Source: Aquincola tertiaricarbonis | Lineage (GTDB): Bacteria > Pseudomonadota > Gammaproteobacteria > Burkholderiales > Burkholderiaceae_C | NCBI RefSeq assembly: GCF_023573145.1 | Contig: NZ_CP097635.1 | Span: 2,914,001-2,978,000 of the forward strand | Length of the DNA stretch: 64,000 nt | Reading direction: 5' to 3' | Shown: positions 8,198 through 17,383 of the stretch, one piece after another | How the letters are laid out: each line of letters opens with the position of its first letter | Position numbering within the stretch: the stretch's first letter is position 1 | The notes under the pieces: model-generated | What the model saw: the letters and a program-made list of their open reading frames with translations, nothing else | Databases searched by the model: none | What the model was told of the DNA's origin: nothing | Position numbers and translations under genes: made by a program

Positions 8198-9532
8198 ATG
8201 TCCGACAACACCACGCTCACCCATCCCGTCCCCGGCAGCATGCCTCCCCGGCGAGACGCCCCGGCCCCGCACCACGACGGCGCGGTCACTCCCGACGACA
8301 TCGCCGTCGGCGTGCTCGTCGGCCGGACCTGCGAGTACTTTGACTTTTTCGTCTATGGCCTGGCGTCGGTATTGGTATTTCCGGCACTTTTCTTCCCGCA
8401 CCTGGAGCGCTTGGACGCCCTGCTGGCGTCCTTCACCGTCTTTTCGCTGGCCTTCGTCGCCCGCCCGGTGGGCACGCTGGCCGGCATGGCCATCCAGCGG
8501 CGCTACGGCCGCGGCGTCAAGCTGACGCTGGCGATGTTCGGCCTGGGCACCGCCACCTGCACGATGGCGCTGCTGCCCGGCACCGCCACCTGGGGTGGTG
8601 CCATCGCCGCGCTCGCCTTCTGCCGGGTGCTGCAGGGCCTGGCGATCGGCGCCGCCTGGGACGGCCTGCCCTCGCTGCTGGCCATCAACGCCCCGGCGCA
8701 CCGCCGCGGCTGGTACGCGATGATGGGCCAGTTGGGCGCGCCGGTCGGCTTCGGCATCGCCGCCACGCTGTTCGCCTACCTGATGACCAACGTCGCCCCG
8801 GAAGACTTCTTCGCCTGGGGTTGGCGCTTCCCGTTCTTCGTGGCCTTCGCGCTGAACGTGGTGGCCCTGTTCGCCCGGCTGCAGCTGGTGCTGGACAACG
8901 ACTTCGCCGACGCCCTGCGCAAGCACGAGCTGGAACCCAGCAGCCTGCGTGAGCTGCTGTCCGACGAGCGCGGCGGCCGCACGCTGGCGGTCGGCGCCTT
9001 CGCCGCGCTGTCCAGCTTCGCGCTGGTGCACCTGGTGACGGTGTTCCCGCTGTCGTGGCTGAGCCTGAGCTCTTCGCGCAACCTGACCGACGTGCTGTGG
9101 CTGCAGGTGGGCTGCGCGGTGCTGGGCGTGGGCGGCATGCTGGTCTCGGGCTGGATGGCCGACCGCATCGGCCGCCGCACCACGCTGGGTTCGCTGGCGG
9201 TGGCCATCGGTGTCTACGGCATCGCCACGCCGTGGCTGCTGGACGGCGGCAATGCCGGCCAGAACCTCTTCTTCATGCTGGGCTTCATCCTGTTCGGGCT
9301 CAGCTACGCGCAAGCTGCGGGCGCTGCGGCCTCGGCCTTCTCGCCGAGCCAGCGTTACCTGGGCGCCGCCCTGTCGGCCGACCTGGCCTGGCTGTTCGGC
9401 GCCGCGGCGGCTCCGTTGGTGGCGCTGTACCTCTCGGCCAACTACGGCCTGGGCGCCGTGAGCCTGTACCTGCTGTCCGGCATGGCCGGCACGCTGCTGG
9501 CGCTGGGCGTGCACAAGCGGGTGGGTAGCTGA
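8198..9532 (+). CDS. MFS transporter, metabolite:H+ symporter type
   Basis: 444 residues with 12 predicted membrane helices after a 30-residue hydrophilic N-terminus. The first-loop motif is present in a weak form (ARPVGTLAGMAIQRRYGR) and the second-half loop has GWMADRIGRRTT. The EYFDFFVYG segment in helix 1 is typical of the MHS (metabolite:H+ symporter) branch, which moves organic acids, betaines or related solutes. The substrate cannot be inferred. It is divergent from cyoA and shares the promoter region with the FNR-like box. A bidirectional terminator follows at 9588-9620. Confidence 0.85.
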   Translation: MSDNTTLTHPVPGSMPPRRDAPAPHHDGAVTPDDIAVGVLVGRTCEYFDFFVYGLASVLVFPALFFPHLERLDALLASFTVFSLAFVARPVGTLAGMAIQRRYGRGVKLTLAMFGLGTATCTMALLPGTATWGGAIAALAFCRVLQGLAIGAAWDGLPSLLAINAPAHRRGWYAMMGQLGAPVGFGIAATLFAYLMTNVAPEDFFAWGWRFPFFVAFALNVVALFARLQLVLDNDFADALRKHELEPSSLRELLSDERGGRTLAVGAFAALSSFALVHLVTVFPLSWLSLSSSRNLTDVLWLQVGCAVLGVGGMLVSGWMADRIGRRTTLGSLAVAIGVYGIATPWLLDGGNAGQNLFFMLGFILFGLSYAQAAGAAASAFSPSQRYLGAALSADLAWLFGAAAAPLVALYLSANYGLGAVSLYLLSGMAGTLLALGVHKRVGS

Positions 9533-9587
9533 GGCTGGCGCTCCGGCGCGGCGGCTGAAGCCGCCGCGATCGGGTAGCCGCCAATAA

Positions 9588-9620
9588 AAACGGGCCCACG
9601 CGGGGCCCGTTCTCTTTTTC
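9588..9620. terminator. Bidirectional rho-independent terminator between MFS gene and ettA
   Basis: An 8-bp stem ACGGGCCC / GGGCCCGT (9590-9597 and 9603-9610, loop ACGCG) is followed by a T-rich tract on the plus side and preceded by ATAAAA, giving a U-tract for minus-strand transcription as well. It serves both convergent genes. Confidence 0.85.
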
Positions 9621-9631
9621 CCGGTGACGCC

Positions 9632-11296
9632 TTACTTGAGCGCCTTGTAGCGCAGACGGTGCGGGCGTGCGCCCTCCTCGCCCAGGCGCTTCTTCTTGTC
9701 GGCTTCGTACTCCTGGTAGTTGCCGTCAAAGAACACCCACTTCGAGTCGCCTTCGGCGGCCAGGATGTGGGTGGCGATGCGGTCCAGGAACCAGCGGTCG
9801 TGGCTGATCACCATCACCGAGCCGGCGAATTCCAGCAGCGCGTCTTCCAGCGCCCGCAGGGTTTCCACGTCCAGGTCGTTCGACGGTTCGTCCAGCATCA
9901 GCACGTTGCCGCCCTGGGCCAGGGTCTTGGCCAGGTGCAGGCGGCCGCGCTCACCGCCCGACAGGTTCTTGACCAGCTTCTGCTGGTCGTTGCCCTTGAA
10001 GTTGAAGCGGCCGATGTAGGCGCGCGAGGGCATCACGAACTTGCCGACGACGATGTTGTCCAGGCCGCCCGAGACGTCTTCCCACACCGTCTTGTCGCCT
10101 TCCAGCGAGGCACGGCTCTGGTCGACGAACGCCATCTTGACGGTGCGGCCGATGCTCACCGTGCCGCTGTCGGGCTGTTCCTGGCCCGAGATCATGCGGA
10201 ACAGCGTCGACTTGCCCGCGCCGTTGGGGCCGATGATGCCGACGATGGCGCCGGCCGGCACCTTGAAGCTCAGGTCGTCGATCAGCACCCGGTCGCCGAA
10301 GCTCTTGGTGACGTTGGTGAACTCGATGACTTCATGGCCCAGGCGCTCGGCCACGGGAATGAAGATCTCGTTGGTTTCGTTGCGCTTCTGGTATTCGACG
10401 TCGCTCAGTTCCTCGAAGCGGGCCAGGCGCGCCTTGCTCTTGGCCTGCCGGCCCTTGGCGTTCTTGCGCACCCACTCCAGTTCCACCTTCATGGCCTTGG
10501 TACGGGCGTCTTCGGTGCGCTGTTCCAGCTCCAGGCGCTTTTCCTTCTGCTCCAGCCAGGTGGAGTAGTTGCCCTGGTAGGGGATGCCGCGACCGCGGTC
10601 CAGTTCCAGGATCCACTCGGCCGCGTTGTCGAGGAAGTAGCGATCGTGGGTGATGGCCACCACGGTGCCCGGGAAGCGCTGCAGGAACTGCTCCAGCCAA
10701 TCGACCGACTCGGCATCCAGGTGGTTGGTGGGTTCGTCGAGCAGCAGCATGTCGGGCTTGCTCAGCAGCAGGCGGCACAGGGCCACGCGGCGCTTTTCAC
10801 CGCCCGAGAGCTTGCCGATGACGGCGTCCCACGGCGGCAGGCGCAGCGCGTCGGCGGCGATTTCCATCACCAGCTCGGTGTTCTCGCTGCCGGCGGCCGC
10901 GATGATGGCTTCCAGCTCGGCCTGCTCGGCGGCCAGCTTGTCGAAGTCGGCGTCGGGCTCGGCGTACTCGGCATAGACCTGATCGAGCCGGGCCTTGGCG
11001 GCCAGCACGCCGCCGATGCCCTGCTCCACCGCCTGGCGCACGGTCAGCTCGGGGTCGATCTCGGGTTCCTGCGGCAGGTAGCCGATCTTCAGGTCGGGCA
11101 TCGCGACGGCTTCGCCTTCGATGTCCTTGTCGATGCCGGCCATGATCTTCAGCAGCGTGGACTTGCCCGAGCCGTTGAGGCCGAGCACGCCGATCTTGGC
11201 GCCGGGGAAGAAGGACAGCGACACGTCCTTCAGGATCTGCCGCTTCGGCGGCACGATCTTGCCGACGCGGTTCATGGTGAAAACGTACTGGGCCAT
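9632..11296 (-). CDS. ettA: Energy-dependent translational throttle protein EttA (ABC-F)
   Basis: 554 residues, essentially the E. coli EttA length (555), from the ATG giving [11 protein letters not shown]. Two ABC domains are fused: Walker [11 protein letters not shown] and [10 protein letters not shown], signature LSGGEKRR and LSGGERGRL, Walker B followed by DEPTNHLD and DEPSNDLD. The charged linker between them (about 240-320) is the P-site tRNA interaction motif of ABC-F proteins. There are no transmembrane helices. EttA binds the ribosomal E site and gates the first elongation steps according to ATP/ADP ratio. It is monocistronic, with a long non-coding stretch upstream. Confidence 0.96.
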   Translation of the reverse strand: MAQYVFTMNRVGKIVPPKRQILKDVSLSFFPGAKIGVLGLNGSGKSTLLKIMAGIDKDIEGEAVAMPDLKIGYLPQEPEIDPELTVRQAVEQGIGGVLAAKARLDQVYAEYAEPDADFDKLAAEQAELEAIIAAAGSENTELVMEIAADALRLPPWDAVIGKLSGGEKRRVALCRLLLSKPDMLLLDEPTNHLDAESVDWLEQFLQRFPGTVVAITHDRYFLDNAAEWILELDRGRGIPYQGNYSTWLEQKEKRLELEQRTEDARTKAMKVELEWVRKNAKGRQAKSKARLARFEELSDVEYQKRNETNEIFIPVAERLGHEVIEFTNVTKSFGDRVLIDDLSFKVPAGAIVGIIGPNGAGKSTLFRMISGQEQPDSGTVSIGRTVKMAFVDQSRASLEGDKTVWEDVSGGLDNIVVGKFVMPSRAYIGRFNFKGNDQQKLVKNLSGGERGRLHLAKTLAQGGNVLMLDEPSNDLDVETLRALEDALLEFAGSVMVISHDRWFLDRIATHILAAEGDSKWVFFDGNYQEYEADKKKRLGEEGARPHRLRYKALK

Positions 11297-11451
11297 GTGT
11301 TCTGCAGTGCAGTCTGTGGCGCACCCGACGAGGGGCGCCGAAGGGGCCATTATCCCCGCGGGGGCGGTTTTTCTTCACGAACGCCAAAGCTCGGAGGCGT
11401 TTTGGCGTGTTTGCTCGGCACACCCTGGGTGGTTGTTGGCGGGTTTGCTCC

Positions 11452-11678
11452 GGGCCGTGCGGGCGGGCCCGGGGGCTTAGCTTCCGCGGTCCGCGCGTGG
11501 CGCGGACTGCCCTGCGCTACTCGGGCGGGTGGCCCGCGGCCGAACTCGCTACGTTCGCTGCGCTCACTGCGCTCGAACAACGACCGCGAGTCAGTTCACG
11601 AAGCGCGCTGCGCGCGCGGCCACCCACCCTGCGTTGCTCGGCGCTCCAGATGCGCCCCCGGACCCGCCCGCACGGCCC
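11452..11678. repeat. Long imperfect inverted repeat, 25-bp outer arms
   Basis: The left arm at 11452-11476 begins GGGCCGTGCGGGCGGG and the right arm at 11654-11678 is its reverse complement with one mismatch in 25. A further pair inside (GGGTGGCC about 11527 and GGCCACCC about 11619) continues the symmetry, so the 227-bp segment could fold into an interrupted hairpin. No target-site duplication or transposase was seen. It could be a small non-autonomous element or a dispersed repeat. Confidence 0.6.
11548..11574. repeat. Tandem 9-bp repeat, three copies
   Basis: Three imperfect units GCTACGTTC, GCTGCGCTC and ACTGCGCTC lie near the centre of the 11452-11678 inverted repeat. On the minus strand they would encode repeated Glu-Arg-Ser, but no gene is supported there. 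Confidence 0.6.
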
Positions 11679-11902
11679 TGCGCAAAGGTCCACCAGTGGC
11701 GCCTTGCCTTTCGGGCTCGCGCTGCGCGCATCGCACGCCATGCGGTGTATGCCGCCGTGGCTGAAGCGCGGCGTGGTTTCCCAGCCGAGCCTGCAAAGGG
11801 CTGGCACCCGCCCACCGCGCGGCGGCCAAACAAAAACAGCACAGGCAGCCCAAGCATCACCACACGGCGGCCCAACAAGAACCGACAACACCACCCACCC
11901 CG

Positions 11903-11908
11903 TACAAT
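11903..11908 (+). promoter_or_regulatory. Probable -10 element of the rhlE promoter
   Basis: TACAAT stands out in a GC-rich context 135 bp upstream of the rhlE ATG. A weak -35 candidate lies 15-17 bp upstream (ACCGACA region). This predicts a 5' UTR of about 125 nt, long for this genome, as seen for other DEAD-box helicase genes. Confidence 0.45.
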
Positions 11909-12020
11909 CCCGGGTAGCGCCCTGCTTCCAGTCACAGGGCCGCAGTCGATTCGCGACGTTCACCCTACCTCCCCGCCTTCCGACTGGTGCCCTCTGCGTG
12001 AGCGGCAGCAGGCAGGTAAT

Positions 12021-12035
12021 CCCGCAGCATGCGGG
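12021..12035 (+). promoter_or_regulatory. Hairpin immediately upstream of the rhlE start codon
   Basis: CCCGCA-GCA-TGCGGG forms a perfect 6-bp stem ending 7 nt before the ATG. No ribosome site lies between it and the ATG; the nearest purine-rich stretch (GGCAGGTAA) is just upstream of the stem. The hairpin may bring that site closer or limit initiation. Confidence 0.4.
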
Positions 12036-12042
12036 CCCCCCG

Positions 12043-13533
12043 ATGACCTTTGACCAACTCGGCCTCGCCGAGCCGATCCTGCGTGCCGTGCTCGAGCATG
12101 GCTACACCACCCCGACGCCCATCCAGGCCCAGGCCATTCCCATCGTCTTGAACGGTGGCGACCTGCTGGGCGGCGCCCAGACCGGTACCGGCAAGACCGC
12201 CGGCTTCACCCTGCCGCTGCTGCACCGCCTGATGGCCCAGCCCGCGGTGCGCGATGCCCGCGGCCGCGTGCCGGTGCGTGGCCTCATCCTCACGCCCACG
12301 CGTGAACTGGCCGCGCAGGTGGAAGAAAGCGTCCGCACCTACGGCAAGTACAGCAAGCTCACCAGCATGGTGATGTTCGGCGGCGTGGGCATGCAGCCCC
12401 AGGTCGACAAGCTGCGCCGTGGCGTCGACATCCTGGTGGCCACCCCCGGCCGCCTGCTCGACCACCATCAGCAAGGCACGCTGGACCTGAGCAAGGTCGA
12501 GATCTTCGTGCTCGACGAAGCCGACCGCATGCTGGACATGGGCTTCATCCACGACATCCGCAAGGTGCTGGCCGTGCTGCCCCAGGCCAAGCAGAGCCTG
12601 CTGTTCTCGGCCACCTTCAGCGACGAGATCAAGGCCCTGGCCGAGCGCCTGCTGAACAAGCCTTCGCTGGTGGAAGTGGCGCGCCGCAACGCCACCGCCG
12701 ACACCATCGCACAGAAGGTGCACCCGGTGGGCCGCGACCGCAAGAAGGAGCTGCTGGCGCACCTGATCAAGAGCGAGGACTGGCACCAGGTGCTGGTGTT
12801 CACGCGCATGAAGCACGGCGCCAACCGGCTGACCGAGTACCTGAACGACCAGGGCATCAGCGCGATGGCCATCCACGGCAACAAGAGCCAGGGTGCGCGC
12901 ACCAAGGCGCTGGCCGACTTCAAGTCGGGCGACCTCACTTGCCTCGTGGCCACCGACATCGCGGCCCGCGGCATCGACATCGACCAGCTGCCCCACGTCG
13001 TCAACTTCGAGCTGCCCAACGTGCCCGAGGACTACGTGCACCGCATCGGCCGCACCGGCCGTGCCGGTGCACAGGGCGAAGCCGTGTCGCTGGTGTGCCT
13101 GGACGAAGAGCTGTTCCTGGCCGACATCGAGAAGCTGATCAAGCGCAGCATCCCGCGAGAGACGGTGCCGGGCTTTGAAGTGCCGGCCGGCGAGCGGGCC
13201 GAGCCCATCGTGCTGGGCCGCATGACCATCGGCGTCGGTGCCCCGCGCGGCGGCAGCCGTGGCGGCCGCCCGGGTGGCGGTGGCGGCGGTGGTGGTGGTG
13301 GCCGCTCCGGCGGTCGTCCGCCCGAGGCACGTGGTGGCGAGCCGCGCCGCTCGTCGGGTGCGCCTTCGCACGGTCGTCCCAACGCAGGCGGCGGCGGCCA
13401 TGCCCCGCGCCCGGCTGCGGCCGGTGGTGCCCGTCCGGCAGGCGGCCAGCCGCCGCGTCGCGACGATCGCCGCAGCAGCGGCGGTGGTGGTGGCGGTGGC
13501 AACGGCCCGCGACTGACGCAGCCCAAGCGCTGA
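12043..13533 (+). CDS. rhlE: DEAD-box ATP-dependent RNA helicase, RhlE type
   Basis: 496 residues. The helicase core (about 1-380) has the Q motif ([11 protein letters not shown]), Walker [13 protein letters not shown] in [16 protein letters not shown] in LLFSATFSD and motif [12 protein letters not shown]. The [14 protein letters not shown] segment is typical of the RhlE branch. The last 90 or so residues are Gly/Arg-rich with long Gly runs, an RNA-binding tail common in beta-proteobacterial homologues. It unwinds RNA in ribosome assembly and decay. It is probably monocistronic, with its own promoter and a terminator-like stem after the stop. Confidence 0.93.
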   Translation: MTFDQLGLAEPILRAVLEHGYTTPTPIQAQAIPIVLNGGDLLGGAQTGTGKTAGFTLPLLHRLMAQPAVRDARGRVPVRGLILTPTRELAAQVEESVRTYGKYSKLTSMVMFGGVGMQPQVDKLRRGVDILVATPGRLLDHHQQGTLDLSKVEIFVLDEADRMLDMGFIHDIRKVLAVLPQAKQSLLFSATFSDEIKALAERLLNKPSLVEVARRNATADTIAQKVHPVGRDRKKELLAHLIKSEDWHQVLVFTRMKHGANRLTEYLNDQGISAMAIHGNKSQGARTKALADFKSGDLTCLVATDIAARGIDIDQLPHVVNFELPNVPEDYVHRIGRTGRAGAQGEAVSLVCLDEELFLADIEKLIKRSIPRETVPGFEVPAGERAEPIVLGRMTIGVGAPRGGSRGGRPGGGGGGGGGGRSGGRPPEARGGEPRRSSGAPSHGRPNAGGGGHAPRPAAAGGARPAGGQPPRRDDRRSSGGGGGGGNGPRLTQPKR

Positions 13534-13546
13534 GTCAGCAGACCAG

Positions 13547-13570
13547 GCCGGGGCGCACAGCCCCGGCTTT
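13547..13570 (+). terminator. Terminator-like stem after rhlE
   Basis: GCCGGGGC-GCACA-GCCCCGGC forms a perfect 8-bp stem 14 bp after the rhlE stop, followed by only TTT. The short U-tract makes it a weak or partial terminator. Confidence 0.6.
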
Positions 13571-13655
13571 GCAGCGGCGCCGGACGGCGCCCGCGCTTGC
13601 ATCCTGTCGCGCCTCGTCACAGCTCCCGGCCGCCAGGCTGGGTATGGTCAGGCGC

Positions 13656-14138
13656 ATGCGAGACACACCCCTCACCGCCTGGCAGGGCATGGACCTGCTG
13701 GTGTTGCGCGGCGACGAAGAACTCGACCGCGTGCCATCCACCGACATCGACCGGGTGATCCTGGCTTACCACCGGGGCGGCGAAACGCCGGGCGACCTCG
13801 CCTATGCGGTGCTGCTCACCGCTGGCGAGGCCCTGCTCTTCGCGCCCGCCACCGGCATTGCCGGCCGCGTGCATTTCGAGCGCCAATCTTTCTGGTCCGA
13901 CCGGCCCTGCGTCTATTGGGTGCCTGCCGCGCGGGCACCGCTGCCGCGGCCGATGCGCGGCGGCTGGTCGCTGTTTCCGAGGCGCCTGCCGGCCTACCTG
14001 CGCGTGCCGCGCAGCGAGGTGGAATCGGACATCGCCCGCTGGCCGATCGAAGGCCCGCAGAGCTGGGAGCAGCGCAAGTGGGAGCGCATCGTGCGCAGCC
14101 GGCTGCTGCCGCCCGCCGAACCCGCTGGCAAACGGTAG
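13656..14138 (+). CDS. Hypothetical protein, 160 aa
   Basis: I do not recognise this protein. It is soluble, without signal peptide or membrane helix, and has a mixed composition that looks coding (VPSTDIDRVILAYHRGG, LLTAGEALLFAPATGIAG, FERQSFWSDRPCVYWVP). A basic, Trp-containing C-terminal part follows (QSWEQRKWERIVRSRLL). The ATG at 13656 is preferred over an in-frame start at 13569 because the extra residues are Arg/Ala-rich and would overlap the rhlE terminator. It is convergent with the hydroxylase gene, 19 bp apart. The ATG has no strong ribosome site. Confidence 0.6.
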   Translation: MRDTPLTAWQGMDLLVLRGDEELDRVPSTDIDRVILAYHRGGETPGDLAYAVLLTAGEALLFAPATGIAGRVHFERQSFWSDRPCVYWVPAARAPLPRPMRGGWSLFPRRLPAYLRVPRSEVESDIARWPIEGPQSWEQRKWERIVRSRLLPPAEPAGKR

Positions 14139-14157
14139 GACCCCACGCGGACGCGCT

Positions 14158-15009
14158 TTACTTGAACACGCGCTCCCGCAGCCACTTGGTGGCCACCCAT
14201 TTTTCGCCCTCCACCACCGGCGCGCCGCCGTGCAGCGTGCGGGTGATGGGGTGCGGTCGGTCGTAGCTGAAGAACACCGCATGGCCCTTGAGCGGGGCCA
14301 CTTCCAGCGCCACGTCGGGGAAGGTGGTGCCGCCGCCGGCCAGCGGCGTGTTGAGGTAGGTCACCACCGTGGCCACGCGCTGCCCGCCCCGCTTGAGGAT
14401 GGGCACCGAGCCGGGCTGCGCCGGGTCGAAGTAGTCGTGGTGCGGCCGGTACTCCGCGCCGGGGCCGTAGTGCAGCACCTGCAGGCCCTCACCGTGGTCC
14501 ACCGGCCAGTCCAGCAGCTTGGCGATGCGGGCTTCCAGCTTGCGGGCCACTTCGTTCTCGCCACGCTCGAAGAACATGCCGCGGCTGGTGCGGGCGGCGT
14601 TCACCTCATTGCCGCCGGTGGCCACGTCCACCGTCTCGCTGCGCGCCATGCGCGGCGCGGCCAGGGCCACCAGCTCGTCGCATTCGTCGTCGGACAGCAG
14701 GCCCGACACCACCACCACGCGCGGGTTGCGCATGGCCATCACCACCCGCACCTCGCGGTCGCCGGCGTCCAGCACATTGACGCCGGCGGGCTGCGCGATG
14801 TCGGGCACCGCGATCGGCACCGGCGGGCCGCCGGCCTTGTGCTGCTCGGCCAGGAAGCCGCTGAGCGCGGTCTCCATCGCCTGCAGCGCGGCGTCTTCCT
14901 CCCAGCCGCTGGCGCGCATGGAGGTGAGCAAGGCCTCGGGGCCATGGCCGGCCTGGGCCTGGGAGACGATCCAGGCGCGCAGTTCGGGGGTGATGCTTTG
15001 TGAGGTCAT
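14158..15009 (-). CDS. 2OG-Fe(II) oxygenase, prolyl 4-hydroxylase type
   Basis: 283 residues. A small N-terminal helical module (about 1-45, with PEALLTSMRASGWEEDAALQ) precedes a prolyl 4-hydroxylase alpha-subunit domain. Iron ligands are the His and Asp of YRPHHDYFDP (about residue 190) and the His in RTLHGGAPV; the 2-oxoglutarate-binding basic residue is the Lys in VVEGEKWVATKW. The GGGTTFPDV strand is also typical. Bacterial members hydroxylate prolines of target proteins such as EF-Tu, but the substrate here is unknown. The ATG overlaps the yaaA stop (ATGA), so the two genes form a unit. Confidence 0.88.
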   Translation of the reverse strand: MTSQSITPELRAWIVSQAQAGHGPEALLTSMRASGWEEDAALQAMETALSGFLAEQHKAGGPPVPIAVPDIAQPAGVNVLDAGDREVRVVMAMRNPRVVVVSGLLSDDECDELVALAAPRMARSETVDVATGGNEVNAARTSRGMFFERGENEVARKLEARIAKLLDWPVDHGEGLQVLHYGPGAEYRPHHDYFDPAQPGSVPILKRGGQRVATVVTYLNTPLAGGGTTFPDVALEVAPLKGHAVFFSYDRPHPITRTLHGGAPVVEGEKWVATKWLRERVFK

Positions 15010-15791
15010 GACGTGATCTTGCGGCGGAACACCAGGCGGTCGGGTTCCGAGACGGCGGGCTCGAAACGATAACCGTCGAGGTTGAAGCCTTCCAGGCCCT
15101 TGGGCGTGACCACCCGTTGCTGCACCGCATAGCGCACCATCAGGCCGCGTGCGCGCTTGGCAAAGAAACTGATGATCTTGTAACGATCGGACTTCCAGTC
15201 TTCGAACACGCACTCCACCACGCGCGGCGCCAGCGCCTGGCGCCGGGCCGCACGGAAGTATTCCTGCGACGCCAGGTTGACGATGACCGGGCTTTCGTTG
15301 GCGGCAGCCATCTCGTTGAGCTGGCGCGCCACCGTGTCGCCCCACCAGGCGTACAGGTCGGCGCCCTGCGGGTTGGCCAGCCGCGTGCCCATCTCCAGCC
15401 GGTAGGGCTGCAGCCGGTCCATCGGCCGCAGCACGCCGTACAGGCCCGAGAGGATGGCCAGATGCCGCTGCAGCCAGGCCAGGTCGTCGGCACTCAGCTC
15501 ACGGGCGCGCAGGCCGTCGTACACGTCGCCGTTGAAGGCCAGCACCGCGGGGCGGCTGTTGCCGGGCGTGTGATGCGGGCGCCAGGCCTGGTAGCGGGCG
15601 GCGTTCAGGGCCGACAGGTCGGGCGACAGGTCCATCAGCTGCGCGATGCCCTGCGCCGGCAGCGGCTTGAGCAGCTCGATCAGCTCGGCCGCCTGCGGGG
15701 TGAACAGCGGCTCGGTGGCCTGGGCCAGCACCTCGGGGGCCAGCGGGGTTTCATAGTCCAGCGACTTGGCAGGGGAGATCACGAAAAGCAT
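15006..15791 (-). CDS. yaaA: Peroxide stress response protein YaaA family
   Basis: 261 residues beginning MLFVISPAKSLDYETPL, the hallmark N-terminus of the YaaA (UPF0246) family. Other conserved pieces are AFNGDVYDGLRA, LSGLYGVLRPMDRLQPYRLEMGTRL, VNLASQEYF and SFFAKRARGLMVRY. E. coli YaaA lowers free iron and limits DNA damage during peroxide stress; it has a DNA-binding fold. Co-transcription with an iron-dependent oxygenase (4-bp overlap) is a reasonable iron/oxygen pairing, though that link is inference. It is divergent from the MarR-GNAT gene, 73 bp away. Confidence 0.94.
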   Translation of the reverse strand: MLFVISPAKSLDYETPLAPEVLAQATEPLFTPQAAELIELLKPLPAQGIAQLMDLSPDLSALNAARYQAWRPHHTPGNSRPAVLAFNGDVYDGLRARELSADDLAWLQRHLAILSGLYGVLRPMDRLQPYRLEMGTRLANPQGADLYAWWGDTVARQLNEMAAANESPVIVNLASQEYFRAARRQALAPRVVECVFEDWKSDRYKIISFFAKRARGLMVRYAVQQRVVTPKGLEGFNLDGYRFEPAVSEPDRLVFRRKITS

Positions 15792-15864
15792 GCGGCGGAT
15801 TATCGCGGTCGTCCCGAGTGGCCGATGATTGCCAAAAGCAACCATGGCGTGCCAGTATGCGGCC

Positions 15865-16869
15865 ATGAAAACCCCCGCTGACGTGCATCCCGAGCAGGTC
15901 GACGCGCTGCGCCGCTTCAGCCGCTACTACACGCGCCAGATCGGGCTGCTGCACGAGCACCTGCTGGACTCGCGCTTCACCCTGCCTGAAGCGCGTGTGC
16001 TGTGGGAGTTGTCGCAGCTGCAGGGCCAGGCCGGCATCAGTGCCGCGACACTGGCGCGTGAGCTGCAGCTGGATGCCGGCTATCTGAGCCGCCTGCTGGC
16101 CGGCCTCAAGGCCCGCGGCCTGCTGCGCAGCCAGACCTGCCCCACCGATGCGCGGCAGACGCTGCTGCGCCTGTCGGCGGCTGGCCGCAAGGCCTTCGCG
16201 CCGCTGGACCAGCAATCGCACCAGCGCACGGCCGCGCTGCTGGCCAGCCTGCCGGCCACTCAACGCCAGGCCCTGGTGCACAGCGCGCTGCAGCTGCAGC
16301 ACTGGCTGCAGCGGGCCGAAGCAGGCAGCGAGGCCGCAGCACCGCAGGTGCGCCTGCGCACCCACCGCCCGGGCGACCTGGGCTGGGTGGTGGCCCGCCA
16401 CGGTGCGATCTACCACGCCGAATACGGCTGGGGCCTGCCCTTCGAGGCGCTGGTCGCGCAGCTGTGCGCCCGCTTCGTGCAGCAGTTCGACCCGGCGCGC
16501 GAGGCCTGCTGGATCGCCGAATGGCCCGGGGCCGGCGAGCACGACGGCCAGCCCCTGGGCAGCGTGTTCCTGGTACAGGCGCGCGACGACGCCGGCGAGC
16601 CCGAGCCCGGGGTGGCCCAGCTGCGCATGCTGCTGGTGGAGCCGCAGGCGCGCGGCGCCGGCGTGGGTGACCGCCTGGTGGCCGAGTGCATCCGCTTTGC
16701 GCGCGAGGCCGGCTACCGGCGCCTGCGGCTGTGGACCAACAGCATGCTGGTGGCGGCGCGCCGGCTGTACCTGCGCCACGGCTGGCAGCTGGTGCACAGC
16801 GCCCCACATGCCGACTTCGGCGTGCCCATGGTAGGCGAGATCTGGGAACTGGCGCTGGACCCGCCGTAA
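15865..16869 (+). CDS. MarR family regulator fused to GNAT acetyltransferase
   Basis: 334 residues. The N-terminal half (about 5-150) is a MarR winged helix (PEARVLWELSQLQ, ARELQLDAGYLSRLLAGLKARGL, CPTDARQTLLRLS). The C-terminal half (about 165-330) is a GNAT domain with the acetyl-CoA loop VEPQARGAGVGDRLV and the strand RLRLWTNSMLVAARRLYLRHGW. This two-domain arrangement is a known bacterial family, but its ligand and acetyl acceptor are generally unknown. It is divergent from yaaA and followed 11 bp later by a YchJ-like gene. The ATG at 15865 (MKTPADVHPEQ) fits the family better than an upstream start at 15829. Confidence 0.88.
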   Translation: MKTPADVHPEQVDALRRFSRYYTRQIGLLHEHLLDSRFTLPEARVLWELSQLQGQAGISAATLARELQLDAGYLSRLLAGLKARGLLRSQTCPTDARQTLLRLSAAGRKAFAPLDQQSHQRTAALLASLPATQRQALVHSALQLQHWLQRAEAGSEAAAPQVRLRTHRPGDLGWVVARHGAIYHAEYGWGLPFEALVAQLCARFVQQFDPAREACWIAEWPGAGEHDGQPLGSVFLVQARDDAGEPEPGVAQLRMLLVEPQARGAGVGDRLVAECIRFAREAGYRRLRLWTNSMLVAARRLYLRHGWQLVHSAPHADFGVPMVGEIWELALDPP

Positions 16870-16880
16870 GCTCGCGGCCG

Positions 16881-17285
16881 ATGACCGTACCCGCTCCTGA
16901 TTCACGGCCCTGCCCCTGCGGCAGTGCCCAAGTGCTGGCCGCCTGCTGCGGCCGCTACCACGCCGGCCCGCTGCACCTGCAGGCGCCCGATGCCGAGGCG
17001 CTGATGCGCTCGCGATACAGCGCCTTCGTGCTGGAAGATGCCGACTATCTGCTGCAGACCTGGCACCCGCGCACCCGTCCGGCGCAGCTGGACTTCGAGC
17101 CTGGCCTGCGCTGGCTGGGCCTGCAGGTGCGCCGCCACCTGCCCGGGCCGGACGGCCGGGCCGAGGTGGAGTTCGTGGCCCGCAGCAAGCTGGGCGGCCG
17201 TGCCCACCGGCTGCACGAAACCAGCCGCTTCGTGCACGAGGGCGGCCGCTGGTTTTACGTGGACGGCACGCTGCACGGCGCCTAG
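16881..17285 (+). CDS. YchJ-like protein with SEC-C metal-binding motif
   Basis: 134 residues. The N-terminus carries a cysteine cluster CPCGS...CCGRYH, the SEC-C zinc-binding motif, followed by the family signature LMRSRYSAFVLEDADYLLQTWHP. The remainder has the NTF2-like fold sequence (WLGLQVRRHL, VEFVARSKLGGRAHRLHETSRFV, GGRWFYVDG). This is the UPF0225/YchJ family; its biochemical role is unknown. It lies 11 bp after the MarR-GNAT gene and is probably co-transcribed. Confidence 0.9.
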   Translation: MTVPAPDSRPCPCGSAQVLAACCGRYHAGPLHLQAPDAEALMRSRYSAFVLEDADYLLQTWHPRTRPAQLDFEPGLRWLGLQVRRHLPGPDGRAEVEFVARSKLGGRAHRLHETSRFVHEGGRWFYVDGTLHGA

Positions 17286-17383
17286 CAGCCCGCTGGTGTG
17301 CCTCAAGACCGGCCGCTGGCGGCCGATATCGACCTGCCCCACGCCGAAGCCGGCCGTCGCCCGCATGCCCGGGGCCGTCTGCC

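Larger units (their letters stand above)
11297..12042. other. 746-bp non-coding stretch with nested inverted repeats (ettA-rhlE)
   Basis: No convincing gene is found between the divergent ettA and rhlE. Open frames run through it on both strands but lack ribosome sites and are Arg/Pro/Ala-rich with no domain. It contains a small stem at about 11380-11410 (ACGCCAAA / TTTTGGCGT), a 24/25 inverted repeat (11452-11476 versus 11654-11678), a 9-bp tandem repeat and the rhlE promoter. The composition and the repeated Glu-Arg-Ser-encoding units resemble intergenic sequences I recall recurring in Burkholderiales; that recollection was not checked. Confidence 0.6.

Noticed and set aside
11517..11963. 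A 148-codon minus-strand frame in the ettA-rhlE gap.
   Set aside because: No ribosome site, no domain, and it spans the inverted repeat; more likely part of a repeat element than a gene.
13238..13516. Gly-run region of rhlE considered as a separate repeat or CRISPR-like array.
   Set aside because: The repeats are irregular Gly/Arg codons of the RhlE tail, with no spacers or constant repeat unit.
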